In this document: positions 50,774 through 59,509 of the stretch, one piece after another
Layout: every line of letters begins with the position of its first letter
How positions within the stretch are numbered: the first letter of the stretch is position 1
NCBI GenBank assembly: GCA_964455975.1
Contig: CAYVYP010000001.1
Span: 1 to 64,000 of the forward strand
Length of the DNA: 64,000 bases
DNA from: JAETTH01 sp964455975
GTDB lineage: Bacteria; Bacillota; Clostridia; TANB77; CAG-508
Direction: 5' to 3'
Program-made: the position numbers and the translations under genes
The notes under the pieces: model-generated
What the model was told of the DNA's origin: nothing
The model's input: the letters and a program-made list of their open reading frames with translations, nothing else
The model's database searches: none

Positions 50774-51805
50774 CTATTTTCTTTTTCTGGCATTTATTAA
50801 TACTGTTTTTAATCTTTCTAGGTCTTCTAAAGTTTTGCCTGTTCCTTTAACAACACAATCTAATGGTTCTTCTGCTATATATACTGGCATTCCTGTTTTT
50901 TGACTAACTAATTTATCTAAATTTTGAATTAATGCTCCTCCACCTGCTAATATTATTCCCTTTTCCATTATATCTGATGCGAGTTCTGGTGGTGTTTTTT
51001 CTAAAGTTTGTTTTATAGCCTCTACTATTTCTGAAATTGAATACATCATTGCTTCTTCAATTTGAGCTGATGTTATATCTACATTTCTAGGAAGTCCTGT
51101 ATTTAAATCTCTTCCTCTTACATTAATTGTTTGTTCTGTCATAAGTGGCATTGCACATCCAACTTTAAGTTTTATCTCCTCTGCTGTTGTTTCTCCTATT
51201 GCTAAATTCATTTCTCTTTTTATATAATTAACAACATCTTCATCTAATTCATCTCCTGCGACCCTAACTGAATTACTTACAACAATTCCTCCAAGAGAAA
51301 TAACTGCAACTTCTGTTGTTCCTCCACCTATATCAACTATTATACTTCCACTAGGCTCTGAAACATCTAAATTAGCTCCAATAGCTGCTGCCATAGGTTC
51401 TTCTATTAAATATACTTCTTTTGCACCTGCTTGAAGTACAGATTCTTCTACTGCTCTTTCTTCTACCTCTGTTATTCCAGAAGGTACTCCTACAACAACT
51501 CTTGGTCTACCTAAATTATACCTTTGACATACTTTTGTAATAATATTTTTTAACATAAGTTGTGTGGCTGTAAAATCTGCAATAACTCCATCTTTTAATG
51601 GTCTTACTGCTTTTATTTGGTCAGGTGTTCTTCCAAGCATTTCTTTTGCTTCGTGTCCTGTTGCTAATATATTCCCACTTTTTCTATCAATTGCAACAAC
51701 AGATGGCTCTTTTAATATTATTCCCTTTCCCTTTAATGTTACTAAAATATTTGCTGTTCCTAAATCAATTCCTATATCTCTTGATCCCATTCCAAAAAGT
51801 TTCAT
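50774..51805 (-). CDS. mreB: Rod shape-determining protein MreB
   Basis: 343 residues from the ATG at 51805 (AAAGGA nine bases upstream; a start at 51823 would have no site). Actin-like nucleotide motifs: phosphate 1 DIGIDLGTANILV, connect 1 region VGVPSGITEVEERAV, phosphate 2 VDIGGGTTEVAVISLGG, and adenosine ILAGGGALI. MreB filaments steer lateral wall synthesis. It follows radC by 34 bases, the order also found in Bacillus. It is highly conserved with no frame break and no in-frame CGG. Confidence 0.97.
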   Translation of the reverse strand: MKLFGMGSRDIGIDLGTANILVTLKGKGIILKEPSVVAIDRKSGNILATGHEAKEMLGRTPDQIKAVRPLKDGVIADFTATQLMLKNIITKVCQRYNLGRPRVVVGVPSGITEVEERAVEESVLQAGAKEVYLIEEPMAAAIGANLDVSEPSGSIIVDIGGGTTEVAVISLGGIVVSNSVRVAGDELDEDVVNYIKREMNLAIGETTAEEIKLKVGCAMPLMTEQTINVRGRDLNTGLPRNVDITSAQIEEAMMYSISEIVEAIKQTLEKTPPELASDIMEKGIILAGGGALIQNLDKLVSQKTGMPVYIAEEPLDCVVKGTGKTLEDLERLKTVLINARKRK

Positions 51806-51839
51806 TTTTACAAATCCTTTCATTTTCTATTTTTAAATT

Positions 51840-52548
51840 TTACACTTTTTGCTTTTGTAACTTTTTATAAAATACACTTTGATATCTTCCGTCTCCTATA
51901 ACAATATGATCAATAAGCTGTATTCCCATAATATCTGCCGCCTCATAAATTCTATCTGTTACTTGAAAGTCTCCGTGAACTTGGCGTAGGGTCTCCACTT
52001 GGATGATTATGAACTAAAATAATTTTAGGGGCTCCCATTTTTATAGCTTCTTGTAACACATCTTTCGGTGCTATAATCGCAAAATTGGCTCCCCCTAAAC
52101 TAATATCTAATATTTTCATTATTTCATTTTTATTATTTAAAATAATTACTTTAGCATATTCTCTTTTTTCATATCTTAATTCTTCCATAAATAAGTTTGC
52201 GGTATCTTCTGAAGTGGAAATTTTAATTTTAAGAGAATTAATAGGTCTTGCCATTCTTTTTGCTAATTCACATATTGCTTTTAGTTCTATTGCTTTTACT
52301 CTTCCTATCCCTTTTATAGACATAAATTCTTCTATAGAAATGTCTTGCATAAATCTTAAACTTTCATTTTTTGAATTTTTGTTTAAATTTAATATGTTTT
52401 TTGCTAAGTCTATTGAGGTTTCCTCTTTTGTTCCACTTTTTATTATAATTGCTAGTAATTCTGAATTTGATAATGATTTTTCTCCATACATTTCTAATTT
52501 TTCATATGGTCTTTCTGATAAAGGTAAATCTTTTATTTTTAACGCCAT
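51840..52548 (-). CDS. radC: RadC/JAMM-domain protein (CGG frame break)
   Basis: 235 residues after skipping one base at the CGG at 51975; normal length. The N-terminal part has a helix-hairpin-helix (MSIKGIGRVKAIELKAICEL), the C-terminal part the JAMM metallo-domain (LVHNHPSGDPTPSSGD). The frame break lies inside the JAMM motif HxHx7SxxD, just before its final Asp, so the unshifted product lacks a metal ligand as well as the last 40 residues (MGIQLIDHIVIGDG). The family was once linked to DNA repair; its present role is unclear. It heads the mre block. Confidence 0.93.
51973..51975 (-). other. CGG +1 recoding site in radC
   Basis: Codon 192 is CGG in AGT-TCA-CGG-A. Skipping C51975 gives GGA GAC, with Asp as the last ligand of the JAMM motif, and an open frame to the TAA at 51840. 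Without it translation stops six codons later. Confidence 0.93.
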
Positions 52549-52592
52549 TTACATATTCCTTTCTATAATTTACCCCTATAACTTTATTTTAA

Positions 52593-52850
52593 TTACACTT
52601 TCCTATATATAAATATTGCTATTGCCATGCCTATAATACTTGCAATATTTATTTTGAATACTACTCCAAATGTTAACTGAATTATATTTAAATCTAACAT
52701 AATTGGCTGTGTTAAACCAAATGATTGTCCATATGATAACCACCATAAAAAATCAACTTTTGATGCTAATTCTCCTAGTAGTCCTCCTATAACCAATCCT
52801 GATAATATAAATACTAATAGTATCCAAATATTTTTATCTCTTGTTGCCAT
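52593..52850 (-). CDS. DUF4321-type small membrane protein
   Basis: 85 residues with two membrane segments (IWILLVFILSGLVIGGLLGEL and INIASIIGMAIAIFIYRKV) and a central part typical of DUF4321 (FGLTQPIMLDLNIIQLTFGV). Such genes commonly sit beside radC and mreB in clostridia. GGAGG lies before the ATG. It is probably the first gene of the radC-mre-minC run. The function is unknown. Confidence 0.8.
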   Translation of the reverse strand: MATRDKNIWILLVFILSGLVIGGLLGELASKVDFLWWLSYGQSFGLTQPIMLDLNIIQLTFGVVFKINIASIIGMAIAIFIYRKV

Positions 52851-53126
52851 TTTTAAGTTCCTCCACTTCTTACGGAAATTATAATTTCTTTTGTTTTTTA
52901 TTCTTTTGTATTATATACGGAAAATAAGTTTTTTTCAATACAAATACAGAATTTTTGTAATTTTACATTTTTTCCTTTTCTTTTTATTTTTTCTATGCTA
53001 TATTTATTAGTATCTTTTTAATTTGTTTTAGAATATACTATATAAGAAAATAAAATTACCATATTTTTTGCATTTATTTTTTTATTTTTTAGTAGTATAA
53101 TTATATATATGGCAGGAGGGTATTAA

Positions 53127-53744
53127 ATGAAATTTGAAAAACTTGGAGAAAACAAAATACAGATAACTTTAAATCTAGATGATTTAAAAGAAAAAGATAT
53201 TGATTTACATTCATTTATGTCTAATTCTATTGAATCTCAAGATTTATTTTTGGATATGTTAGATGAAGCAGAAAAAGAAGTTGGTTTTATTACTAAAGAT
53301 TATAAAATAATGATTGAAGCTTTAGCTATGTCTAATGGTACTTTCATTATAAATGTCACGAGAATATCTCCTGATATAGAAGGAGCTAGAAAGAAAAAAG
53401 TTTCTGTAAAACGAAAACTATCTAGTATGACTTCAGACATTTTAATTTATAAGTTTGAGCATTTCGATGATTTTTGTTTACTTTGTAGTTATTTAGATAA
53501 AAAAGATTTATTACAAATATCAAAGAAAAACTCTTTATACATATATCAAAATAAATATTACTTGATTTTTAATAAAATTAATTTAGATTCAAAAAAATTA
53601 AAAAGTTTTTATTCTGGAATTTCTGAATTTGCCAATTTTGTTTTAAATCCAGATTTATTTGAAAGAAAAATTATAGAATATGGTTCTCCAATAATGAAAA
53701 ATAATGCAATTAAAATTTGTAATAAAAATTTTAATTTAGTTTAA
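53127..53744 (+). CDS. mecA: Adaptor protein MecA
   Basis: 205 residues, ATG with GGAGGG six bases upstream. The N-terminal part (FEKLGENKIQITLNLDDL, FLDMLDEAEKEVGF) and the C-terminal fold (IYKFEHFDDFCLLCSYL) match MecA-type adaptors. In Bacillus MecA feeds substrates such as ComK to ClpCP. The linker is short and basic (KKKVSVKRKL). It stands alone on the plus strand with a terminator after it; the gap 52851-53126 before it shows no gene. Confidence 0.88.
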   Translation: MKFEKLGENKIQITLNLDDLKEKDIDLHSFMSNSIESQDLFLDMLDEAEKEVGFITKDYKIMIEALAMSNGTFIINVTRISPDIEGARKKKVSVKRKLSSMTSDILIYKFEHFDDFCLLCSYLDKKDLLQISKKNSLYIYQNKYYLIFNKINLDSKKLKSFYSGISEFANFVLNPDLFERKIIEYGSPIMKNNAIKICNKNFNLV

Positions 53745-53775
53745 TTTTACATATATTGCTATTTTTGTTAAATAT

Positions 53776-53812
53776 AAAGCACTTTAGAAATAATATCTAA
53801 AGTGCTTTTTTA
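53776..53812. terminator. Bidirectional terminator between mecA and the M23 peptidase gene
   Basis: AAAGCACTTTAGA pairs with TCTAAAGTGCTTT around a seven-base loop; a T run follows on the plus strand and an A/T run on the other side. Confidence 0.85.
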
Positions 53813-54817
53813 TTAATATACATATCTTTGTGGATTAACTTTTGCTCCATTAATTCTCACTTCAAAGTGTAAGTGATTTCCTGTTGAGTTTCCTGTTGAA
53901 CCAACATTTGCAATATGTTGTCCTTGTGAAACTGTTTGACCTGCTGAAACTAATAATTTACTACAATGTCCATATAATGTTTGAACTCCATTTCCATGTG
54001 AAATTATTATATAATATCCATAACTTCTACTTGGATTTCCTCCTGAAAATGTAACTGTTCCACTTGCTGCTGCTTTAATAGCAGTTCCATTTGGTGCAGC
54101 AATATCTAATCCTGTATGTGTTCCACTTCCTCTACCACCAAATCTTGATGTTATATTTCCAGAAACTGGACGTGCAAAACTTACTCCAATATTTGCTACT
54201 GTGGCACTTCCTGTTACATATGATGTGGTTCCTGTTGATGTATATGAAGCTGTAGATACTTTTTTAACTGTAGCTTTTGGTGCAACATATAAACTAGCTA
54301 CTGATTTTTCTGTATCTACTAATTCTTTTAATTCTGTTTCATATTTTTCTATTATAGACAAATTCTCTTTATTTGTACTTTTCTTGTTTTTTAATTCTTC
54401 TACTACCTTTTCAGCTTCTGCAAATGTAGAAACATATGATTTTTCTTCTCCGTTATCTGCTATTGCATAATATCTAAAATATGTGACTCCTGTTTGTTTT
54501 ACCTTATTAAAAATTTCTTCATCTGTTGTATTATTTTCTTTTTTAATTAAACATAATTTGTATTCAGGAAGTTTATCTATTTGTACAAATGCTGTATGTT
54601 CTTGTTCCCCATTTTGCATATATTCATTTATTCTATTTTGTAGGTCTATTTTATTTTCTGTATAACCAATAAACTCACCATTTAGTGATACGCTATATGT
54701 TGGTTTATATATAATTATAACAGCTGCTGCTATAAGCATTGTTGCAATAATAACTAATAGTAACATTTTTAAAGATGTTCTTACATGAAATGTTATCTTT
54801 TTTAAAATAATAAACAA
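53813..54817 (-). CDS. Membrane-anchored M23 (LytM-type) peptidase
   Basis: About 333 residues. One membrane helix (about 19-40) anchors the protein; the middle (about 45-200) is an unassigned stalk. The M23 domain lies at about 225-334 with all zinc-site motifs: SRFGGRGSGTHTGLDIAA (H and D), a central ISHGNGVQTLYGHCS and NHLHFEVR. It should cut cross-links in peptidoglycan at the outer membrane face; SpoIIQ-like roles are possible in a spore former. The start is doubtful: the TTG at 54817 touches the Shine-Dalgarno AAGGAG, while an ATT at 54811 has six-base spacing. Confidence 0.88.
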   Translation of the reverse strand: MFIILKKITFHVRTSLKMLLLVIIATMLIAAAVIIIYKPTYSVSLNGEFIGYTENKIDLQNRINEYMQNGEQEHTAFVQIDKLPEYKLCLIKKENNTTDEEIFNKVKQTGVTYFRYYAIADNGEEKSYVSTFAEAEKVVEELKNKKSTNKENLSIIEKYETELKELVDTEKSVASLYVAPKATVKKVSTASYTSTGTTSYVTGSATVANIGVSFARPVSGNITSRFGGRGSGTHTGLDIAAPNGTAIKAAASGTVTFSGGNPSRSYGYYIIISHGNGVQTLYGHCSKLLVSAGQTVSQGQHIANVGSTGNSTGNHLHFEVRINGAKVNPQRYVY

Positions 54818-55050
54818 CTCCTTTTTATTTCCCTTATTTTATACTAACATTAATTTTTATACAATAATAATTTTTTATCATATTTGTTCTTTAACGTTAA
54901 TTATTGATTAATATCTTCTAATAATTAATTATCTTTAAGTTTTACTCTCTTTTTCATTTTTTAATTTCACAACATTCTTATTTTAACATATTATACAAAA
55001 AAATGCAAATTATGACATTTTTCAATTTTTTTCTTCTATATTATTATATG

Positions 55051-55092
55051 AAAAAATAGACAATTTAGTTAAATTCTAAATTGTCTATTTTT
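55051..55092 (-). terminator. Intrinsic terminator after the cotF-like pair
   Basis: AAAATAGACAATTTAG and its complement flank TTAAATT, with T-rich ends. The gap 54818-55050 upstream of it shows no gene. Confidence 0.8.
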
Positions 55093-55102
55093 ATTTACTT
55101 TT

Positions 55103-55348
55103 TTATTTAGTAAAATCACTCTTTACTGTTTCTATTTCATTTTGTGTTACTTGACTTGCAGGCTTATAATATCCTTTTGTTTGTGCTATTTTAAAAAGTT
55201 CATATTGAAAACTTTCATCATTATTTCTTATTTGTTGAAAAGATTGTCTTAATTGAGTATTTTCTGATTCTGATATTGCATTTTGATATGCAGTTAAATC
55301 TGCTTTAACACTTCCTAATATATCATTTACCATTGTTTTTTCGTCCAC
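55103..55348 (-). CDS. CotF-like spore coat protein
   Basis: 81 residues, all helical. The sequence (MVNDILGSVKADLTAYQNAI, RNNDESFQYELFKIAQTKGY, YYKPASQV) matches the CotF/ferritin-like coat family seen in pairs in clostridia. It lies 17 bases after the partner gene and shares its transcript. Supports the view that the organism sporulates. Confidence 0.82.
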   Translation of the reverse strand: MDEKTMVNDILGSVKADLTAYQNAISESENTQLRQSFQQIRNNDESFQYELFKIAQTKGYYKPASQVTQNEIETVKSDFTK

Positions 55349-55365
55349 TTTTATTATCCCCCTTC

Positions 55366-55554
55366 TTAATTATTTAAAAATGACATTAATTTTTGTTTTG
55401 TATTTAGAGCATCTTGTGCTGATTTTGCAAATATTTGCTTTATTTGTGGATCTACGCAATCTGATGAAAATGTATTTAATTTTTGATATGCAGTTTCATG
55501 AGCTCCTATTAAATGTCTTAAATTTTGAAGTTCAACTTGATTTAAATTTGCCAT
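55366..55554 (-). CDS. Small CotF-like partner protein
   Basis: 62 residues (NLRHLIGAHETAYQKLNTFS, AKSAQDALNTKQKLMSFLNN), helical, and recognisable as the short member of the paired coat-protein genes. AAGGAAG precedes the ATG. It forms an operon with the gene at 55103. Confidence 0.78.
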   Translation of the reverse strand: MANLNQVELQNLRHLIGAHETAYQKLNTFSSDCVDPQIKQIFAKSAQDALNTKQKLMSFLNN

Positions 55555-55622
55555 AATAAACTCTTCCTTTCTTTATTTTATACAAATTTATTATTTACTT
55601 TTTTTATTATTTTATTCTTTTT

Positions 55623-55667
55623 ACAATAAAAAGATAGTAAATATTTAATTTACTACCTTTTATTGTA
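55623..55667 (-). terminator. Terminator after pcrA
   Basis: ACAATAAAAAG-ATAGTAAAT and its imperfect complement form a long AT-rich hairpin that ends in T on the minus strand. Confidence 0.6.
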
Positions 55668-55681
55668 TATTTAACTTTATT

Positions 55682-57967
55682 TTATATTATTTCTAAACCT
55701 GCAAATTTTGCCATTAAACGTTTATGTCCTGCTTTATCAAAAGTAATATCTACTTTTGCATCTTCTCCTTCTTGCTCTATATAGTTAATAGTTCCTTCTC
55801 CAAATTTTTTGTGATATATTCTTTGTCCTGCTTTATATTTTGTAATATCTACATTTTTTTCATCTGAAGCTTTTTTATTTATTGAACTTAAGAAACTTTC
55901 TGCTGTTCTAAAACTATATTTATTTTCATTAGTTTTTTTAGTATCTTCTTCTAATTTATATGTTTTAACCTTTGATTTTTCTTTGTATTCCCAATCGTAA
56001 CTACTATCTTTAAATTCTCTTGTTTTTTCTCCAAATGCATCTTCATATCCATCTAATAACTCTTTTGGTATTTCTTTTAAGAATCTAGACATTTGATTAT
56101 ATGTTGTAGATCCAAACATTGTTCTTTGCTTTGCACAACTTAAAAACAAATGATTTTTTGCTCTTGTAATTCCTACATAGCAAAGTCTTCTTTCTTCTTC
56201 TAGTTCTTTTGGTTCTCCCATAGACTTATACCCTGGAAAAATTCCTTCCTCCATTCCAACTAAAAATACAACTGGAAATTCCAACCCTTTAGCACTATGA
56301 AGAGTCATAAGTGTAACCATATCATCTGTTTGTTCTAAATTATCTATATCACTAGAAAGTGTTATGCTCTCTAAAAAATCTGCTAATTTGTTTTCTGCAA
56401 ATTCTTCTTCAAATTCCACTGCCACATTTAAAAATTCTTCTATATTTTCTATTCTATTTTCTGCTTCTATACTATTTTCTAATTCTAATGCTTTTGTATA
56501 ACCTGTATCTTTTAGTACTTTTTTTATTAGTTCAGATACTGATAATTCTTCTTTAATAGAAATTAAATTTTCAATAACCTCTATAAACTCTTTTGAATTT
56601 ACATATACCCTATTTAGTACATATTCTGCTGCTTTTTTTATAACTTCATACATTGAAATTCCAGTTTTTACAGATATTTCTTCAACATTATCTAAACTTG
56701 TTTTTCCAATTCCTCTTTTAGGTTCATTTATAATTCTTTTTAAAGATAAATTATCATGTGTATTATGTATTAGTCTTAAATATGCAATAGTATCTTTTAT
56801 TTCTTTTCTTTCATAGAACTTTAATCCACCTATAATTCTATAAGGAATATTTTCTCTTCTTAAAATATCTTCTATTGCTCTTGATTGAGTATTCATTCTA
56901 TATAAAACTGCAAAATCAGAATTCTTACAATATTCTTCTGTTTTTAAATGATTTATATTTTCTACAATAAATGTACCTTCATCATATTCATTATCTCCTC
57001 TAAATACAGATGGCAAGTTACCTTCTTCATTTTCAGTCCATAATTTTTTATCATATTTTGTTTCATTATTTTTAATTACACTATTTGCTGCTTTTAAAAT
57101 ATTTCCTGTACATCTATAATTTTGTTCTAATTTTATAATTTTAGTTCCTGGAAAATCTTTTTCAAAATTTAGAATGTTTGAAATGTCTGCCCCTCTAAAA
57201 GAATAAATCCCCTGGTCATTATCACCTACAACTGTTATATTTCCATATCTTGATGCCATTAATGTAACTAAAGTAAATTGTGCTTTATTTGTATCTTGAT
57301 ATTCGTCTACTAAAACATATTTGAATTTATCTGTATAATATTCTAATACATCTGGATTTTCCATTAATATTTTTATTGTATAATTAATAATATCATCAAA
57401 ATCTATAGCATTATTTTCTTTTAATTTTCTTTGATATAATTCATAAATAGTAGCTATTTTTTCTTTTCTATATTCTCCACTATATTTCACTGAATATGCT
57501 TTTGGCTCTAACATTTCATTTTTTGCATTACTTATTTCAGATAAAACTGCTCTATCTCCAAATAATTTATCATCTATTGCTAAAGTTTTTAAACACTCTT
57601 TTATCATACTTCTTTGATCTGTTGTATCAAATATTATAAAAGATTTGTCAAAACCAATTCTATCTATATATCTTCTTAAAATTCTAACACAAATAGAATG
57701 GAAAGTTCCTATCCACATATCTTTAACAGCATCACCAACTAAAGATTCTACTCTATTTTTCATTTCATTTGCTGCTTTATTTGTAAATGTTATTGCTAAA
57801 ATATTCCATGGAGCAATATTCTTTTCTCCCATTAAATATGCAATTTTATGTGTTAATACTTTAGTTTTTCCACTTCCAGCACCTGCTATTACCAAACATG
57901 GTCCTTCTGTATTTTTAACCGCATCATACTGTTTTTCATTTAATCCTTCTAATAAATCTATCATCAT
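55682..57967 (-). CDS. pcrA: ATP-dependent DNA helicase PcrA/UvrD
   Basis: 761 residues, typical for SF1A helicases. Motifs in order: Walker A GAGSGKTKVLTHKI, Ia ITFTNKAANEM, II VLVDEYQDTNKAQ, III GDNDQGIYSFRGA, IV QNYRCTGNI, V TLHSAKGLEFPVV and VI RRLCYVGITRAKNHL. The end (ADEKNVDITKYKAGQRIYHK, FGEGTI) is the PcrA-type Tudor-like tail. It unwinds DNA with 3'-5' polarity in repair and plasmid replication. Of two adjacent ATGs, the second (57964) has better spacing from GAGGAG. It has its own promoter. Confidence 0.95.
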   Translation of the reverse strand: MMIDLLEGLNEKQYDAVKNTEGPCLVIAGAGSGKTKVLTHKIAYLMGEKNIAPWNILAITFTNKAANEMKNRVESLVGDAVKDMWIGTFHSICVRILRRYIDRIGFDKSFIIFDTTDQRSMIKECLKTLAIDDKLFGDRAVLSEISNAKNEMLEPKAYSVKYSGEYRKEKIATIYELYQRKLKENNAIDFDDIINYTIKILMENPDVLEYYTDKFKYVLVDEYQDTNKAQFTLVTLMASRYGNITVVGDNDQGIYSFRGADISNILNFEKDFPGTKIIKLEQNYRCTGNILKAANSVIKNNETKYDKKLWTENEEGNLPSVFRGDNEYDEGTFIVENINHLKTEEYCKNSDFAVLYRMNTQSRAIEDILRRENIPYRIIGGLKFYERKEIKDTIAYLRLIHNTHDNLSLKRIINEPKRGIGKTSLDNVEEISVKTGISMYEVIKKAAEYVLNRVYVNSKEFIEVIENLISIKEELSVSELIKKVLKDTGYTKALELENSIEAENRIENIEEFLNVAVEFEEEFAENKLADFLESITLSSDIDNLEQTDDMVTLMTLHSAKGLEFPVVFLVGMEEGIFPGYKSMGEPKELEEERRLCYVGITRAKNHLFLSCAKQRTMFGSTTYNQMSRFLKEIPKELLDGYEDAFGEKTREFKDSSYDWEYKEKSKVKTYKLEEDTKKTNENKYSFRTAESFLSSINKKASDEKNVDITKYKAGQRIYHKKFGEGTINYIEQEGEDAKVDITFDKAGHKRLMAKFAGLEII

Positions 57968-58001
57968 TTGCTCCTCATTTTACGAATTTTTGTTTGTGTA
58001 T

Positions 58002-58030
58002 ATTTTACTATATATCTCTTATTTAGTCAA
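58002..58030 (-). promoter_or_regulatory. Putative promoter of pcrA
   Basis: TTGACT and TAAAAT with 17-base spacing on the minus strand, 34 bases before the start. Confidence 0.7.
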
Positions 58031-58104
58031 GATTTATTTATTATATCAATTAAATTTTTTTATAGCAACATTATTTCAAATTCTAATGGTTTTAACATTT
58101 ATAA

Positions 58105-59310
58105 TTATCTTAAGTCATCTAATAACCAATCTATTACATTTATTTTCTTTATACCATTATAATCTGTATCTAAATCTCTATCCATAGTTAATATATATTT
58201 AGGGTAAAAATCCAAAGTTTTTTGCAGTGGTCTTAATTCTCTATTTAAGGTGTTTTCATCCCTAGTTGTTAAAGAAACTTGATAATATTCTATCCCTTCT
58301 GAATTTTCAGCAATAAAGTCAATTTCTAAATCATCTACTTTTCCAGTATATACTTTGTATCCTCTTCTTAGTAATTCTAAATATACAATATTCTCTAATA
58401 TATGTCCCATATCTTGTGAGGCTTTTTTACCTAACAGATAATGTCTAAAACCACTATCTACCGCATAGTATTTATATCCGCTTGATAAAACTACTTTTCC
58501 TTTTATATCAAATCTATCAACTTTATATAATAAATATGATTCTAAAAATGCAGATATATAATTTTCAACGGTATGATTTGTTGTTGGTCTATTCATACTT
58601 GTTAATGTATCACTAATTTTTTTAGTTGTTATTTGACTTCCTATATTATCAAAAATATACTTTATTACACTTTCTAATAGCAATTTATTATTTATATTTT
58701 TTCTCATCATTATATCTTTATACACTACAGTTGAAAATACCCCATCTAAATATGTGTTTACTGTATTAGGGTCTACTTTAAATAGATCTATTGTTTGTGG
58801 TAATGAGCCATATTTAAAATAATCCAATAATTTTTCTTGCTTGTCAATATTTGTGTCAAATGCCGATAAATATTCTTTAAAAGATAATGGTAACATTTTT
58901 ATTTCCACATATCTACCTGATAATAATGTTGCAAGTTCTCCTGATAAAAGATATGCATTTGAACCTGTTATATATAAATCTACTTCCTTTTTAATGTACA
59001 ATCCATCAACAGCTTTTTGGAATTCTTTAATATTTTGTATTTCATCGATAAATACATAATTTTTTGTTTCTTTATTTAATTTTGTATTCACATAATTATA
59101 TAGTTCCATATAATCAGCAAATTGCATTTCTGGATTCTCAAGATTTATTTTTATTATTTGATTGTCATTAACTCCATTGTTTTTTAAATATTCTATATAT
59201 AAATCAAATAATGTAGATTTTCCACATCTTCTTACTCCTGTTACTATCTTTATTAAATCTTTATCTTTAAATTTCATTAACTGTTCTAAATATTCTTTTC
59301 TTTGTATCAT
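58105..59310 (-). CDS. AAA_14/DUF4143 ATPase
   Basis: 401 residues. Walker A is GVRRCGKSTLFDLY and Walker B YVFIDEIQNIKEF, with sensor TGSNAYLLSGELATLLSGRY; this is the AAA_14 signature. The last 180 residues are DUF4143 (YAVDSGFRHYLLGKK, NIVYLELLRRGYKVYTGK, DFIAENSEG), which resembles a PD-(D/E)XK nuclease fold. Such proteins are common accessory genes with possible roles in stress or mobile-element defence; the function is not established. It has a perfect sigma-A promoter and stands alone. Confidence 0.9.
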   Translation of the reverse strand: MIQRKEYLEQLMKFKDKDLIKIVTGVRRCGKSTLFDLYIEYLKNNGVNDNQIIKINLENPEMQFADYMELYNYVNTKLNKETKNYVFIDEIQNIKEFQKAVDGLYIKKEVDLYITGSNAYLLSGELATLLSGRYVEIKMLPLSFKEYLSAFDTNIDKQEKLLDYFKYGSLPQTIDLFKVDPNTVNTYLDGVFSTVVYKDIMMRKNINNKLLLESVIKYIFDNIGSQITTKKISDTLTSMNRPTTNHTVENYISAFLESYLLYKVDRFDIKGKVVLSSGYKYYAVDSGFRHYLLGKKASQDMGHILENIVYLELLRRGYKVYTGKVDDLEIDFIAENSEGIEYYQVSLTTRDENTLNRELRPLQKTLDFYPKYILTMDRDLDTDYNGIKKINVIDWLLDDLR

Positions 59311-59349
59311 ATTAATACCTTTCTATATCTATTAAATCTAACTATCTTT

Positions 59350-59378
59350 AGTATAAAACACTTTATTCCGATTGTCAA
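59350..59378 (-). promoter_or_regulatory. Strong consensus promoter of the AAA_14 gene
   Basis: TTGACA, 17 bases, TATACT on the minus strand, 40 bases before the start codon; the closest match to consensus in the window. Confidence 0.8.
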
Positions 59379-59509
59379 TAGTATTGGAAATATTTTTCCA
59401 TCAGTTTAATATTTTTATATCTTTGGAAATTTATATGTTTTTATAGTTTTTGTATTTTTTACTAATGTGAAACATTTTTATAGAATTATTTTAATCTTGT
59501 TTCACATTT

